Positions 25,183-34,426 of a stretch of DNA of 64,000 nt are shown here, piece by piece (the first letter of the stretch is position 1; every line of letters starts with the position of its first letter). Source of the stretch: W11650 sp963545585 (GTDB lineage: Bacteria; Bacillota; Clostridia; Lachnospirales; Vallitaleaceae). The notes below the pieces were generated by a model. That model made no database searches. It saw only the letters and a program-made list of their open reading frames with translations, and was not told the DNA's origin. Position numbers and translations under genes: made by a program. The DNA is taken from the NCBI GenBank assembly GCA_963545585.1, contig CAUUKX010000001.1, positions 1 to 64,000 of the forward strand. Reading direction: 5' to 3'.

Positions 25183-26769
25183 CTAAAAACTCATTTGGAA
25201 TATGGCTGGAGCCATAATCATAACAACGATGGCAATCAACATAATCGCCAACGGGAACATCATCTTGGTCGATGCCTGCGCTCCTTTTTCTTTGGCTAAT
25301 TGCTTTTTCTTCTCCCAAGCTTCTTTGACCAGACCACTTAACGAACGGCTGATTTCTTTATCACCCTTGCGGATAGCCTGACCAATCAACGAAGAAAACT
25401 TCATAATATTGGACAGCCGAACCCGGCGGCCAAAGTTTTCAAAGGCGTCAACATCCGAAATCCCTTGCTGAATCTCCTGACGCAGGGTAACCAATTCTTG
25501 ATACAAAGGATGACTTTGCTTTTCTGGATCATTGATCAGCGCTGACTGAATCGCCTGATCCAAAGCGCCGTAAACCGAACTGCCGCAGTTTAAAAGCAGC
25601 ACGAACTTATCAATAAAAATCGGAAATTCCATTTCAATCTCGGCTTTGCGTTCTTTTATCTGCCGTGTCAGCTCCTGATCGTAGGCAAAATACACGACAA
25701 TCGCAATCCCAAAGAACAAAGCAAAATACTGAATAGCTTTACTTCCATTGTCTTCCGGCGCTTCACCGGTATCTTCAAACCATTGCATCTTAACATCCTT
25801 TTCTGCGTCCTCACCCGGGAAAACGACTTTATCCTTTTCCACATAACGAGTCTTGGCGTTAATGTCGCCGCTGGCTTCACTGATTGCTCTGGCTCTTAAT
25901 TCGGCATCGGTGTACTCCATCGGTACAATGGAGATTTCTTTTTCTATTTCGCCTAATTTTTCGTTACCGTAATAAAACTCCACTTTCACCTTTTCCGTCT
26001 TGCCGTCCTTGGGACGCTCTGACGAACGCATTTCGCCGTCAATATAAAATACGCTGCCATCCTCCACATCCCAGTCCAGCCGCAAACCGGCCTGTTTATC
26101 ATACTCATAAAAGTCCATTGAGGTCGTAACCGCTCCCCAGTCCTTATTTTTTCCCAAGGCCTTGGTTTCGACATTTTGTTTGGCAATCGCCAGCGCCTCT
26201 TTCAGTTCCTCCCGAGTCGGTTCTTGCCGCGGAATAGCAATCTTGACCTTGGCATCGGTTTGGTTATTTTCCTCCTTTTTATCTTTCGTCGCAGCTTCCG
26301 GTTTTTCGTTCTCCGCTACGACCTGATAGGTAATTTCTTTATCGCCCTCCAAAAACTTGGGTCTTTCCATTTCTGTAACTGCAACCGGCTCCGACGCTTC
26401 GTCCGCTGTCAGGCCTTGTACCGCCGTCATCAGTCCAATCAAAGAAGCTGCGCCAATCAGCAGCGCCAGTAATGTCAGCTTATGAATATAAAAGAGCCGA
26501 ACTTTGTTTTCCACTTCCCGCGGGCCGCTCATCTGGCCATAAATCTGCCGGGCTTTCTCGACTTGGCGGGGCGCTAATTCCAAATGCTTTTCCTTTAAAA
26601 TATTGTAGCCCCAGTAAGCCCCCATATACATCATATCACGGAGCGGGAACTCTTTTTTGTTTAAGACGGCGTAACCAGTGCCATACTGCTTTTTCCCCGC
26701 CAACAGCAAAATCAGAATAAACAACAAACAAGGCAATGAAATCGCAATCGTAATCAAGTTCATTAGCAT
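25183..26769 (-). CDS. Type II secretion F-family inner-membrane protein (TadC-like) with a large inserted region
   Basis: 528 aa, about twice the usual size for TadC. The N-terminal 130 residues carry membrane helices, then a long acidic extracytoplasmic region (about 135-350, rich in Lys/Glu, with KTRYVEKDKVVFPGEDAEKD) follows, then another helix and the C-terminal T2SSF domain (cytoplasmic helices, e.g. CGSSVYGALDQAIQSALI, and a final membrane helix). It pairs with TadB to form the platform for pilus extension. The large inserted domain is unusual and may contact cell wall or pseudopilins. Confidence 0.82.
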   Translation of the reverse strand: MLMNLITIAISLPCLLFILILLLAGKKQYGTGYAVLNKKEFPLRDMMYMGAYWGYNILKEKHLELAPRQVEKARQIYGQMSGPREVENKVRLFYIHKLTLLALLIGAASLIGLMTAVQGLTADEASEPVAVTEMERPKFLEGDKEITYQVVAENEKPEAATKDKKEENNQTDAKVKIAIPRQEPTREELKEALAIAKQNVETKALGKNKDWGAVTTSMDFYEYDKQAGLRLDWDVEDGSVFYIDGEMRSSERPKDGKTEKVKVEFYYGNEKLGEIEKEISIVPMEYTDAELRARAISEASGDINAKTRYVEKDKVVFPGEDAEKDVKMQWFEDTGEAPEDNGSKAIQYFALFFGIAIVVYFAYDQELTRQIKERKAEIEMEFPIFIDKFVLLLNCGSSVYGALDQAIQSALINDPEKQSHPLYQELVTLRQEIQQGISDVDAFENFGRRVRLSNIMKFSSLIGQAIRKGDKEISRSLSGLVKEAWEKKKQLAKEKGAQASTKMMFPLAIMLIAIVVMIMAPAIFQMSF

Positions 26770-26772
26770 ACC

Positions 26773-27621
26773 CTACACCTCGATTCTCATAATTTTCTGC
26801 GAAACCAGATAGGCGATTCCAAGCAGAAGCAAAACTACTGTAATTACTACCCGGCCGATAATACCGGTGAATAGGGGATCCATATAATCGCCGGCGCTTA
26901 ACGACAGCCCCGCCATGATCAAAAACGGCATAACGTTCATAACCTTGGCTTCAAACTTTTTCTCGGCTACCATGACTTCAATTTCCCGTTTAATCTCAAT
27001 TTTTTCCACAATCGTATTGATCGTGCTTTTGATGATCTCCGCCTGTTTGCCGCCGGTATTCATACTCATCACAAAAACATCGGTAAAATTGGCAACATCC
27101 TCTAACCCGCTGCGGTCAGAAAAATTGCGCAGAACATCTTCTACTTTTTCGTTAAATTGAATTTTCTGCCGCATCCGGTCAAACTCTTTGATAATGTCAT
27201 GTGTACCTTCAAAATAAAGGCGTTCCAGTTCATCTTTAGCGCCAATCACAGCATTGGTCGGAGAGGTACCAGCTGAAATCGAAGTATAAATTACCGCCAG
27301 CGCATCTTTAAACTCTAACTGTAACTTGCTTTTTCGTTTTTCTATCAGCTGTTTCCGCTTCACTGTCGGATAGGCCAAACCTAAGAGCGAGACAATCAAA
27401 GCCAAAATAATGCTGCGGTAAAAAAGATACCCGACCAAGAACAAAAATAGCCCCGCCATCAGCGAGTAGCGGATTCTTTCGATGACAGTCATATGATATT
27501 CATTATAGTTAACATCTATTTCCGCTGCTCTTTCTTTCGCCTTTTGCCTGCCCTCGATCAGCCCTAAGAAGAACAAAGCCACTATTATAATTCCGACTAC
27601 AATAATAACCATAATGTTCAT
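26773..27621 (-). CDS. Type II secretion F-family inner-membrane protein (TadB-like)
   Basis: 282 aa with an N-terminal membrane helix, a pair of hydrophobic segments near residues 55-85, the T2SSF cytoplasmic domain (YTSISAGTSPTNAVIGAKDELE; later DRSGLEDVANFTDVFVM) and two C-terminal membrane helices. It acts with TadC as the pilus platform that couples to the CpaF ATPase. It lies 11 nt downstream of cpaF and 3 nt upstream of tadC. Confidence 0.88.
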   Translation of the reverse strand: MNIMVIIVVGIIIVALFFLGLIEGRQKAKERAAEIDVNYNEYHMTVIERIRYSLMAGLFLFLVGYLFYRSIILALIVSLLGLAYPTVKRKQLIEKRKSKLQLEFKDALAVIYTSISAGTSPTNAVIGAKDELERLYFEGTHDIIKEFDRMRQKIQFNEKVEDVLRNFSDRSGLEDVANFTDVFVMSMNTGGKQAEIIKSTINTIVEKIEIKREIEVMVAEKKFEAKVMNVMPFLIMAGLSLSAGDYMDPLFTGIIGRVVITVVLLLLGIAYLVSQKIMRIEV

Positions 27622-27632
27622 ATAATACCCTC

Positions 27633-29000
27633 CTATATATCCAGCTCATAGCCTGCCATTTGCAGCTTCAGCCGGCTTTGCAGTTTATTGCCTGTCCGTT
27701 GGAGTCTCCCCTTGACTTTCTTTTTATCTTCTGACGGCTCTTCTTCAAACCGAAACAATGGATTTAACTCAATCTGCTTGGTTTGGACATTATAGCCAAG
27801 CACTTCGCAGATTTCCAAGGTTTTCCGGCTTTTATCCCGCAGCCGGCCTAAATGAATCACAATGTCCAGTGCCGATGCAATTTGCTGGCGGATTGCTTCC
27901 AAGGGAAGCTCTACCCCCATCAAAACCATTGTTTCCAAACGGCTCATCATATCGTGGACAGAGTTGGCGTGACCGGTTGACAGCGAACCATCATGCCCGG
28001 TATTCATGGCTTGCAACATATCCAGCGCCTCTTCACCACGAACTTCACCGACAACAACCCGATCCGGCCGCATCCGCAGAGAGGCTTTAATCAGTTCCCG
28101 AATCGGAATATCCAGACCGGCTTCTCTATTGGCGCTTTTTCTGGCTTCCAGTCGTACCAAGTTGGTAATCCCGTTAATTCTCAGCTCGGCGGCATCCTCA
28201 ATCGTAATAATTCTTTCATCTTTGGGGATGAAGTTGGACAACATATTTAAAAAAGTAGTTTTCCCCGAACCGGTACCACCGGATACGAAAATATTATAGC
28301 GTGCCGCTACCAGTACTTTTAAAATCTCCGCCACTTCTTCGGTAATCGAACCCCAGCGGATTAAGTCTTCTACCATCAGCGGCTTATCCGGGAATTTCCG
28401 AATCGTTAAAATCGGACCGTTTAAAGCAACCGGCGGAAATACCGCATTGACCCGCGAACCATCCGCCAGTCTGGCATCGACAATCGGCGAAGACTGGTTG
28501 ATTTCCCGGTTGACGCTTTCAACAATCTTGCGAATAATTCTTTCCAGTTCTTTGCTGTTGTCAAAGCGTATGTCCAGTTCCACAATCCGGCCGGCACGCT
28601 CCACTAAAATCGGGGCAGTACCGTTGACCATGACTTCGGTTACGGTTTTGTCTTCTAAAATCGGTTGCAAAATTCCAAGGCCTCTGGTAATATTAATCAG
28701 TTCTTCAACGATATTCTTTTTCTGCTGCAAACTGTAATCCAGTCCCCGATACTGCAAATACCGATACACAATGTCCTGCACCTGCCGCCGGTATTTTTCA
28801 TCTTTTTTCTTTTCAATATATTCTGGATTATTCAGCCAGTGCTCCGGCAGTCCTTTTTCCCTGTCAACAGCAATCTCGGCAGAAACATCAATCTCTAATC
28901 CGGCCAAAGTTTCAACAATCTGACGTTTTAAGTTTTCGCGTAATTCACTATATTCTTTTTCTGCCTGTCTTTCCGCCTGTTTTGCCGCTTGCTCGTCCAT
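27633..29000 (-). CDS. cpaF: CpaF/TadA-type ATPase of the Flp pilus
   Basis: 455 aa cytoplasmic secretion ATPase of the GspE/VirB11 superfamily that powers pilus assembly. It has the Walker A motif GGTGSGKTT (241-249), the Asp box and Walker B region (RPDRVVVGEVRGEEA) and the conserved HDGSLSTGHANS histidine box. The N-terminal 100 residues are charged and helical. It is second in the operon after cpaE. Confidence 0.95.
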   Translation of the reverse strand: MDEQAAKQAERQAEKEYSELRENLKRQIVETLAGLEIDVSAEIAVDREKGLPEHWLNNPEYIEKKKDEKYRRQVQDIVYRYLQYRGLDYSLQQKKNIVEELINITRGLGILQPILEDKTVTEVMVNGTAPILVERAGRIVELDIRFDNSKELERIIRKIVESVNREINQSSPIVDARLADGSRVNAVFPPVALNGPILTIRKFPDKPLMVEDLIRWGSITEEVAEILKVLVAARYNIFVSGGTGSGKTTFLNMLSNFIPKDERIITIEDAAELRINGITNLVRLEARKSANREAGLDIPIRELIKASLRMRPDRVVVGEVRGEEALDMLQAMNTGHDGSLSTGHANSVHDMMSRLETMVLMGVELPLEAIRQQIASALDIVIHLGRLRDKSRKTLEICEVLGYNVQTKQIELNPLFRFEEEPSEDKKKVKGRLQRTGNKLQSRLKLQMAGYELDI

Positions 29001-29008
29001 TTACCGCC

Positions 29009-30094
29009 CTACCTTTCCATAACTGAATAGATAAAGTTCCTCATCCGGCCGGCAATCCCCGAATCCATCGGGAAAACAACTTCTTCCCCGGCCACCGCTT
29101 TCAACTGCGGATCATAACCCAATTCACAAAAAGACTTAAAACTGCTTGGGTCAATTCCGGACTGGGATGCGCTGTGCTTGGCGGAATTAACCACTCCGTA
29201 AAGTTCAATCTGCTCCGGATAACGGCGACAAAAATACTTCATTCCTTTTTCAAACATCAACCCTTCCATATAGCCTTTGGCGCCAATACAAAAGACATAA
29301 TCGCTTTGTTCAATCCAGTGCCGCCGAAAAAAAACCTCCGCAATCGACAAATCCAAAACTATATATTCATAGTCCGTTTCTTTTTGCAGCAACTCCAAAA
29401 ACTTTTGCCAGTCCTCGGTTTCAACCGCCGCTTTATCTTCCGGTGATTCCAAGCCAATTAAATAGTGAAGATTGGTCTGCGGATTTTTCGCAGTCAATTG
29501 ATTCAGTTCATAGCGGATGGCCGCCGTCATATCCGCTCCCGTAAAGAGCTGTTCCAAAGAACCAGTCGCTTCCGCTGCTCCGTAGAGCAGCCGCCGGTCA
29601 TTAAAATCCTCTAACGGAACAAACAGCACCCGCTTGCCCATTTCCGCCAGAATATTGGCTGTCAAAAGCGCAATGCTGGTTTTGCCGCTCCCGCCGGTCG
29701 GTGAGAAAAAGCTGACTACTTTCGTCTTTTTCTGATCGCGGGAAACGGAAATTAAGTTTTGAGTTTTGGCATAAAGACTTATCACTTCATGATAAATTTC
29801 ATCCAAGGCCACTAATTTACTTACTTTATAAAAATCCTGATATTCAGCGGGAATTACGCCAGCATACAATAATACCACCACATGCGCCGCTAATTGTTCT
29901 TTTAATACCGCATAATTCTCCGGCGTGGTCAGCACCATTTTGTAATTGGCTAATTGCTGTTTAGACATAGCCTGACAACCTGCCACGCCCGTCACCACAT
30001 CAACATTCATCAAAGCGTCCTGCGCCTGAAAATATTGCTGCAAATTTTGGGCAAACCGCAAGTTTTCGTCTATTAATAAAATGCTTTTATTCAT
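29009..30094 (-). CDS. CpaE/TadZ-like ATPase with receiver-like N-terminus
   Basis: 361 aa. Residues 1-115 resemble an atypical response-regulator receiver (SILLIDENLRFAQNL), and the rest is a MinD/ParA-type ATPase with the deviant Walker A SPTGGSGKTS (131-140). CpaE/TadZ proteins localise the Tad machinery. It is the first gene of the Tad operon, after the promoter at 30208-30236. Confidence 0.88.
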   Translation of the reverse strand: MNKSILLIDENLRFAQNLQQYFQAQDALMNVDVVTGVAGCQAMSKQQLANYKMVLTTPENYAVLKEQLAAHVVVLLYAGVIPAEYQDFYKVSKLVALDEIYHEVISLYAKTQNLISVSRDQKKTKVVSFFSPTGGSGKTSIALLTANILAEMGKRVLFVPLEDFNDRRLLYGAAEATGSLEQLFTGADMTAAIRYELNQLTAKNPQTNLHYLIGLESPEDKAAVETEDWQKFLELLQKETDYEYIVLDLSIAEVFFRRHWIEQSDYVFCIGAKGYMEGLMFEKGMKYFCRRYPEQIELYGVVNSAKHSASQSGIDPSSFKSFCELGYDPQLKAVAGEEVVFPMDSGIAGRMRNFIYSVMER

Positions 30095-30207
30095 AGCAAC
30101 AACTCCTCTCCCTCTTTAATTGTTATCAGATATGATTTATGATTTGATTTTTTTATTTCTCTCTCTATAATTTCTGCATAGACATTCTTCCATCCATGTT
30201 TAGATGA

Positions 30208-30236
30208 ATTTTAACATCTTTTGACAGAAAAGTCAA
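30208..30236 (-). promoter_or_regulatory. Sigma-70-type promoter of the Tad operon
   Basis: On the minus strand TTGACT (30231-30236) and TAAAAT (30208-30213) are separated by 17 bp, about 115 bp before cpaE. The leader in between is AT-rich. In the 393-bp gap 30095-30487 I see this promoter and the thiI terminator; nothing else. Confidence 0.6.
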
Positions 30237-30394
30237 TAAAAAGCGGACACTTATTTTACCATTTATAAATTTTTATTGGAATGTCTTAACGGAATTAGAA
30301 TAATTTTCAGGTAAGTCTATCGTTATGCTGTTCAAAAAAATCTGCTTTTGCAGGCATCACCTCATATAACAATCCGCTTATCAAACCATAACAA

Positions 30395-30448
30395 AAAGGA
30401 TACCTTCCGGCTTTACGCTTTAGCACAAAATAACGGACGGTATCCTTC
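30395..30448 (-). terminator. Terminator of thiI
   Basis: On the minus strand AAGGATACCGTCC pairs with GGAAGGTATCCTT across a 30-nt loop and a T-run follows (TTTTTG). It is about 40 nt past the thiI stop. Confidence 0.75.
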
Positions 30449-30487
30449 TTTTCTTGTATCGTTTTGCCTTTGCATCAGGAAAAAGCT

Positions 30488-31678
30488 CTACTTCTCCCCT
30501 TTCGGGTAAATCGCAATAACCTCTGCCCCAGCAATCGCCTTGTCAATTTTTTCCGCCATGCCTCCTAAGTTTTTTTCCGAGCGTTCAATCCGCTCCAGCA
30601 CGGGCTTGGTTACCGGATGCTTGGCCACAAAAATGGTACAGCAGTCCTCATACGGCAGAATCGAGGTTTCAAATGTGCCGATTTGCTCGGCAATCTTAAT
30701 GATATCCGTTTTATCAAAGGCAATCAAAGGCCGAAAAACCGGAAGTTTCGTGGCGGCGTTGGTCACACTCAGGCTTTGAATGGTCTGGCTCGCCACCTGA
30801 CCGACGCTTTCACCGGTGACAATGGCAATGCTGCCGGTTTGTTCGGCAATTTTTTCAGTAATCACCATCATAATCCGGCGCATAATAATGGTCAGTTCCT
30901 CATGCGGACATTTTTCATAAATATCCAGCTGAATATCGGTAAACGGCACCACATAAAGCTTGAGCCTGCCGGTATACTCCGAAAAAATCCGGGCCAGCTC
31001 CACCACCTTATCTTTCGCCCTTTCACTGGTATACGGCGGTGAATGAAAATAGACGGCGTTCAGCTCAACGCCGCGCTTGGCAATCATATAGGCCGCTACC
31101 GGGCTGTCAATCCCGCCGGACAGCATCAAAGTCGCTTTGCCGCTGCACCCAATCGGCAGTCCTCCTAGGCCCTCCGCCATTTTGGAATAAATATAGGTAT
31201 GCCCCCGCAGCTCAACATAAATCCGTTCCTGCGGCTGGTGAACGTCCACTTTCAAATCCGGGAACTCCGCCAAGAGCTCTGCCCCTAATTTAGCAGCCAC
31301 TTCCATGGAATTATACGGAAAGGACTTATCTGCTCTCTTGGCTTCTACCTTAAAGGTAAAGTCCCTCTGCGGAAAAGTTGTCCGCACATATTCCTTGACA
31401 TTTTCCGCCAAGGCCGCATAATCGCCCCGGTCATAAACTTTAACCTCACCGACCTGCAAAATACCAAATACCTTTTGGATCGCTGCAATAATCCGGTCAG
31501 CCGGAACCTCCGGCGACTGACTCTCGACAAACAGCCGTCCCTGATCCTTTGACACCGTAAACTCGCCCAGCTTATCCAGCTTCCACTGAATCCGGTCGCG
31601 CAGCTGATTGATAAATAAATATCGGTTTTTCCCTTTAATGGCAATCTCGCCATATTTCACTAAAAATGCCGTGCGCAT
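30488..31678 (-). CDS. thiI: tRNA 4-thiouridine synthetase ThiI
   Basis: 396 aa from the ATG at 31678 (GGGAG site 5 nt upstream; an ATG at 31690 is weaker). It has a ferredoxin-like/THUMP N-terminal half and the PP-loop SGGIDS (187-192) that adenylates uridine 8 of tRNA; a CC pair in PYEDCCTIF may take part in sulfur transfer. There is no C-terminal rhodanese domain, as in many Bacillota. The sulfur donor is probably the cysteine desulfurase encoded at 32903-34051, with the Rpn gene in between. Confidence 0.95.
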   Translation of the reverse strand: MRTAFLVKYGEIAIKGKNRYLFINQLRDRIQWKLDKLGEFTVSKDQGRLFVESQSPEVPADRIIAAIQKVFGILQVGEVKVYDRGDYAALAENVKEYVRTTFPQRDFTFKVEAKRADKSFPYNSMEVAAKLGAELLAEFPDLKVDVHQPQERIYVELRGHTYIYSKMAEGLGGLPIGCSGKATLMLSGGIDSPVAAYMIAKRGVELNAVYFHSPPYTSERAKDKVVELARIFSEYTGRLKLYVVPFTDIQLDIYEKCPHEELTIIMRRIMMVITEKIAEQTGSIAIVTGESVGQVASQTIQSLSVTNAATKLPVFRPLIAFDKTDIIKIAEQIGTFETSILPYEDCCTIFVAKHPVTKPVLERIERSEKNLGGMAEKIDKAIAGAEVIAIYPKGEK

Positions 31679-31694
31679 AGTTTCTCCCATCTGT

Positions 31695-31713
31695 TCACAG
31701 TTCAGGCAAGCAG
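31695..31713. repeat. Copy of the CAGTTCAGGCAAGC repeat end
   Basis: The sequence around TCACAGTTCAGGCAAGCAGA matches the end of the MITE-like element at 6233-6386 and the copy at 41591-41610. Only one end is clear here, in the 143-bp gap between thiI and the Rpn gene. Confidence 0.4.
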
Positions 31714-31821
31714 ATTGCTATACCAATCTTCAAAAATCTTGCTTTTGCAGGAAGTATCAAGTATAACATCTATTTGCATATCGTTTAGAAACTTAAATTT
31801 CGAAAATTCTCTTTCCAACTG

Positions 31822-32727
31822 TTACAGTTCTGCAATCTGCTCAGCAGTCAAACCAGTATATTTTATAATTGAGGAAGCCGACATACCATCGGCCTTCATA
31901 TTACGGGCGGCTTGAAACATGCGTTGTTCACCAATAAGGATTCCTTCCTTACGGCCTTTTTCCTCTCCACCGGCAATCAGCCAAGCCCGATCACAGGCGT
32001 GGCGAAATTCTTCTTCGTATTTTAGACGCTCTTCCTTACTGCTAAAGAATTGATTCATTATCGTATTGGCGTATTCCATGATCTTGTTCTCCTTTCCCAG
32101 TCTTTCACGAACTTTTCTATCATCGGTTTGAATAAAATGCAGCCATTTTTCTAAATCTGTACTATCCGTTTCCTTTAATCTCGTTAAATCCAAAAAATGA
32201 AATTCCAAGTCATCGCCAAACGGCTGGTAATCCTTAACATTTAGCACCCGATAAATTGAATGAATCTCTGCCGCCAGTGGAAAACTTTCATTTAAAATAC
32301 TGATATGAATACACGGATTTAATAATTTATAAATTTCACCATGCCTCAAACTTTCTAAATATCGGCTTCCCCAGTAAAAATAAGTTCGCTTTTCATAATC
32401 ACCCTGCCAAGCATTCTGCATTTCAATACTGATTTTCTTTCCACTTTTTAACGTTAGCTTGATATCTAAAATCCCCATTTTCTGACGATCATAGCGATTA
32501 CCCACGGTCGGATTTTCAATCACAATATCCTTAAACTCACTTTCATTTACTTCCAATACTGCCGAAAGAAAGTTCTGCAAGATAATGATATTCTCTTGCC
32601 GCCCAAACAATTTTTTAAAGGCATAATCATTACGGGCGGTAAAGCGCATAGCATCAACATCTTCCTGATTTTCAAGATCTGCCGCCGCTGTTTTTATTCC
32701 ATGTTTTCTATTCTCATGCTTTGTCAT
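31822..32727 (-). CDS. Rpn/PD-(D/E)XK family putative nuclease
   Basis: 301 aa of the recombination-promoting nuclease family (PDDEXK_2 transposase-like). The N-terminus (MRFTARNDYAFKKLFG) and the catalytic region GILDIKLTLKSGKKISIEMQ show the D...E-x-Q pattern. The C-terminal part (EEKGRKEGILIGEQRM) is the usual charged, Gly-containing region. Such proteins cut DNA and promote recombination, often encoded as multicopy accessory genes. It sits between thiI and the cysteine desulfurase as a likely later insertion. Confidence 0.85.
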   Translation of the reverse strand: MTKHENRKHGIKTAAADLENQEDVDAMRFTARNDYAFKKLFGRQENIIILQNFLSAVLEVNESEFKDIVIENPTVGNRYDRQKMGILDIKLTLKSGKKISIEMQNAWQGDYEKRTYFYWGSRYLESLRHGEIYKLLNPCIHISILNESFPLAAEIHSIYRVLNVKDYQPFGDDLEFHFLDLTRLKETDSTDLEKWLHFIQTDDRKVRERLGKENKIMEYANTIMNQFFSSKEERLKYEEEFRHACDRAWLIAGGEEKGRKEGILIGEQRMFQAARNMKADGMSASSIIKYTGLTAEQIAEL

Positions 32728-32902
32728 TTCTTTCTCCTTTTATTATACTAAAATATTTTTCTCCCGACAATAAGGCTGTTATAAATATTTTAGCAAAAAG
32801 GAAAATGAAAGTCGTCCGCTAATTGTGGAATCTAATTAAAAATAAATTTAAAAACAATTAGAAGACGGTTAAAATAACTATGGAATTTACCGCTTCTAAA
32901 AA

Positions 32903-34051
32903 TCACTTGCGAACAAAACGCCGCAGCTGCCGAACTTTTTGGCTGATTAGCCCGGCTGCCTGCAAAACATCGGCTTCTTCCGTCTGGTAGCCTAAACTGA
33001 TGCGAATACTGCCCTCTGGATAAGGCGCACCGAGCGCAGCAATCACATGGGATACCCGGTTCTTGCGGGACTGACAGGCCGAACCGGTACTGATATAGAC
33101 GCCCTCTTCCTCCAGTGCATGCAGCAGCACTTCCGCCCGAATATCAGGAAAACCTAAGTTAAAGATATACGGACTGGACTGCACCAGCGGCGTATTCAGC
33201 ACAAAATCGGTTTCCGCCTCGGCAAGCGCCTGCAAAAAGCTCTGCCGCAGCGCCGCCGTCCGCCGATAATTTTCATCCAGCCGCTCGGCTGCCAGTGTCG
33301 CTGCCACCTCAAACGCCCGCACTGCCGGATAATTTTCCGTGCCCGGCCGCAAACCGGCTTGATGCCTGCCGCCGAAAAAGAGCGGCTCTAATTTCGTTCC
33401 CTTTTTAACATATAAAACGCCAATCCCCTTGGGAGCGCCGATTTTATGCCCGCCCAAGGAAATTAAATCCATCTGCTCCGGCGGCGGCAGCTTAATTTTG
33501 CCGAATGCCTGCACCCAATCGGAATGGAACAGCGTTCTGGGGTTCGTGGCTTTAACAGCTGCGGCCGCAGAAACTATATCCTGACAGACACCGGTTTCAT
33601 TATTGACCGCCATCACACTGACTAAAATTGTTTCCGGCCTGACCTTAGCAGCCAGCTCCGCCAAATCAATCCTTCCCTCACGGCTAACCGGCAAAAATTC
33701 GGCAGCAAAACCTTCTTTTTCTAACTGCCGCACCGTTTCCAAAACCGACGGGTGCTCAATCGCCGTCGTCAGAATATGCCCGCCGCTGCGGCGGTTTGCT
33801 CTAACTGCTCCTAACACTGCTAAATTATTGGATTCAGTTCCGCCGGAAGTAAAAAAAATCTCGGAAGCAGATACTCCCAAGATTGCCGCCAGACGTTCCC
33901 GGCTGCTGGTGATTTTTTTCTCGACCGCATAACCTTTGTTATGGAGCGAGGATGGATTGGCATAATCCTGTCGGTACGCCCGATCCATTTCCGCCAGCAC
34001 TTCAGCCAGAACCGGCATGGTGGCGGCATTGTCTAAATAAATTTCTCTCAT
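32903..34051 (-). CDS. Cysteine desulfurase (NifS/IscS type)
   Basis: 382 aa PLP enzyme that takes sulfur from cysteine and passes a persulfide to acceptors. It shows the cofactor region SGGTESNNLAVLG, the PLP lysine K203 in SLGGHKIGAPKGIG, and the catalytic cysteine C326 in STGSACQSRKN. The short active-site loop fits the NifS-like group II/I subclass. Neighbours suggest sulfur delivery to ThiI for 4-thiouridine in tRNA (inference). Confidence 0.93.
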   Translation of the reverse strand: MREIYLDNAATMPVLAEVLAEMDRAYRQDYANPSSLHNKGYAVEKKITSSRERLAAILGVSASEIFFTSGGTESNNLAVLGAVRANRRSGGHILTTAIEHPSVLETVRQLEKEGFAAEFLPVSREGRIDLAELAAKVRPETILVSVMAVNNETGVCQDIVSAAAAVKATNPRTLFHSDWVQAFGKIKLPPPEQMDLISLGGHKIGAPKGIGVLYVKKGTKLEPLFFGGRHQAGLRPGTENYPAVRAFEVAATLAAERLDENYRRTAALRQSFLQALAEAETDFVLNTPLVQSSPYIFNLGFPDIRAEVLLHALEEEGVYISTGSACQSRKNRVSHVIAALGAPYPEGSIRISLGYQTEEADVLQAAGLISQKVRQLRRFVRK

Positions 34052-34060
34052 GGCTGCGCC

Positions 34061-34426
34061 TTATTTGCTGAGAGCGTTTTCAATCGCCTCAATCACTCTC
34101 GGTTTTTGGAACGGCTTAACCACGAAATCTTTGGCTCCGGCTTTAATAGCGTCAACGACCATCGCCTGCTGCCCCATAGCCGAACACATAATCACTTTCG
34201 CTTTCGGACAAACTTCTATAATTTTCGGCAGCGCTTCCACCCCATCCATGACCGGCATGGTGATATCGAGCGTAACTACATCCGGCTGCAGCTCCTTGGC
34301 CTTTTGGACGGCTTCTTCGCCGTTACCGGCCTCGCCGACTACTTCCATTCCTTCTTCCTCCAGCATTTTTTTTAATACCGTTCTCATAAAAACGGCATCG
34401 TCTACAATTACTACCTTTGTTGCCAT
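34061..34426 (-). CDS. CheY-like single-domain response regulator
   Basis: 121 aa receiver only: acidic pocket D9 D10, phospho-acceptor D54 (VTLDITMP), S82 and K104. It closely resembles chemotaxis CheY, but no chemotaxis genes are in the window. Its start overlaps the rsmE stop by 16 nt (AGGAGGATATGG site), so translation is probably coupled. It may be an output-less relay for a remote kinase. Confidence 0.9.
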   Translation of the reverse strand: MATKVVIVDDAVFMRTVLKKMLEEEGMEVVGEAGNGEEAVQKAKELQPDVVTLDITMPVMDGVEALPKIIEVCPKAKVIMCSAMGQQAMVVDAIKAGAKDFVVKPFQKPRVIEAIENALSK

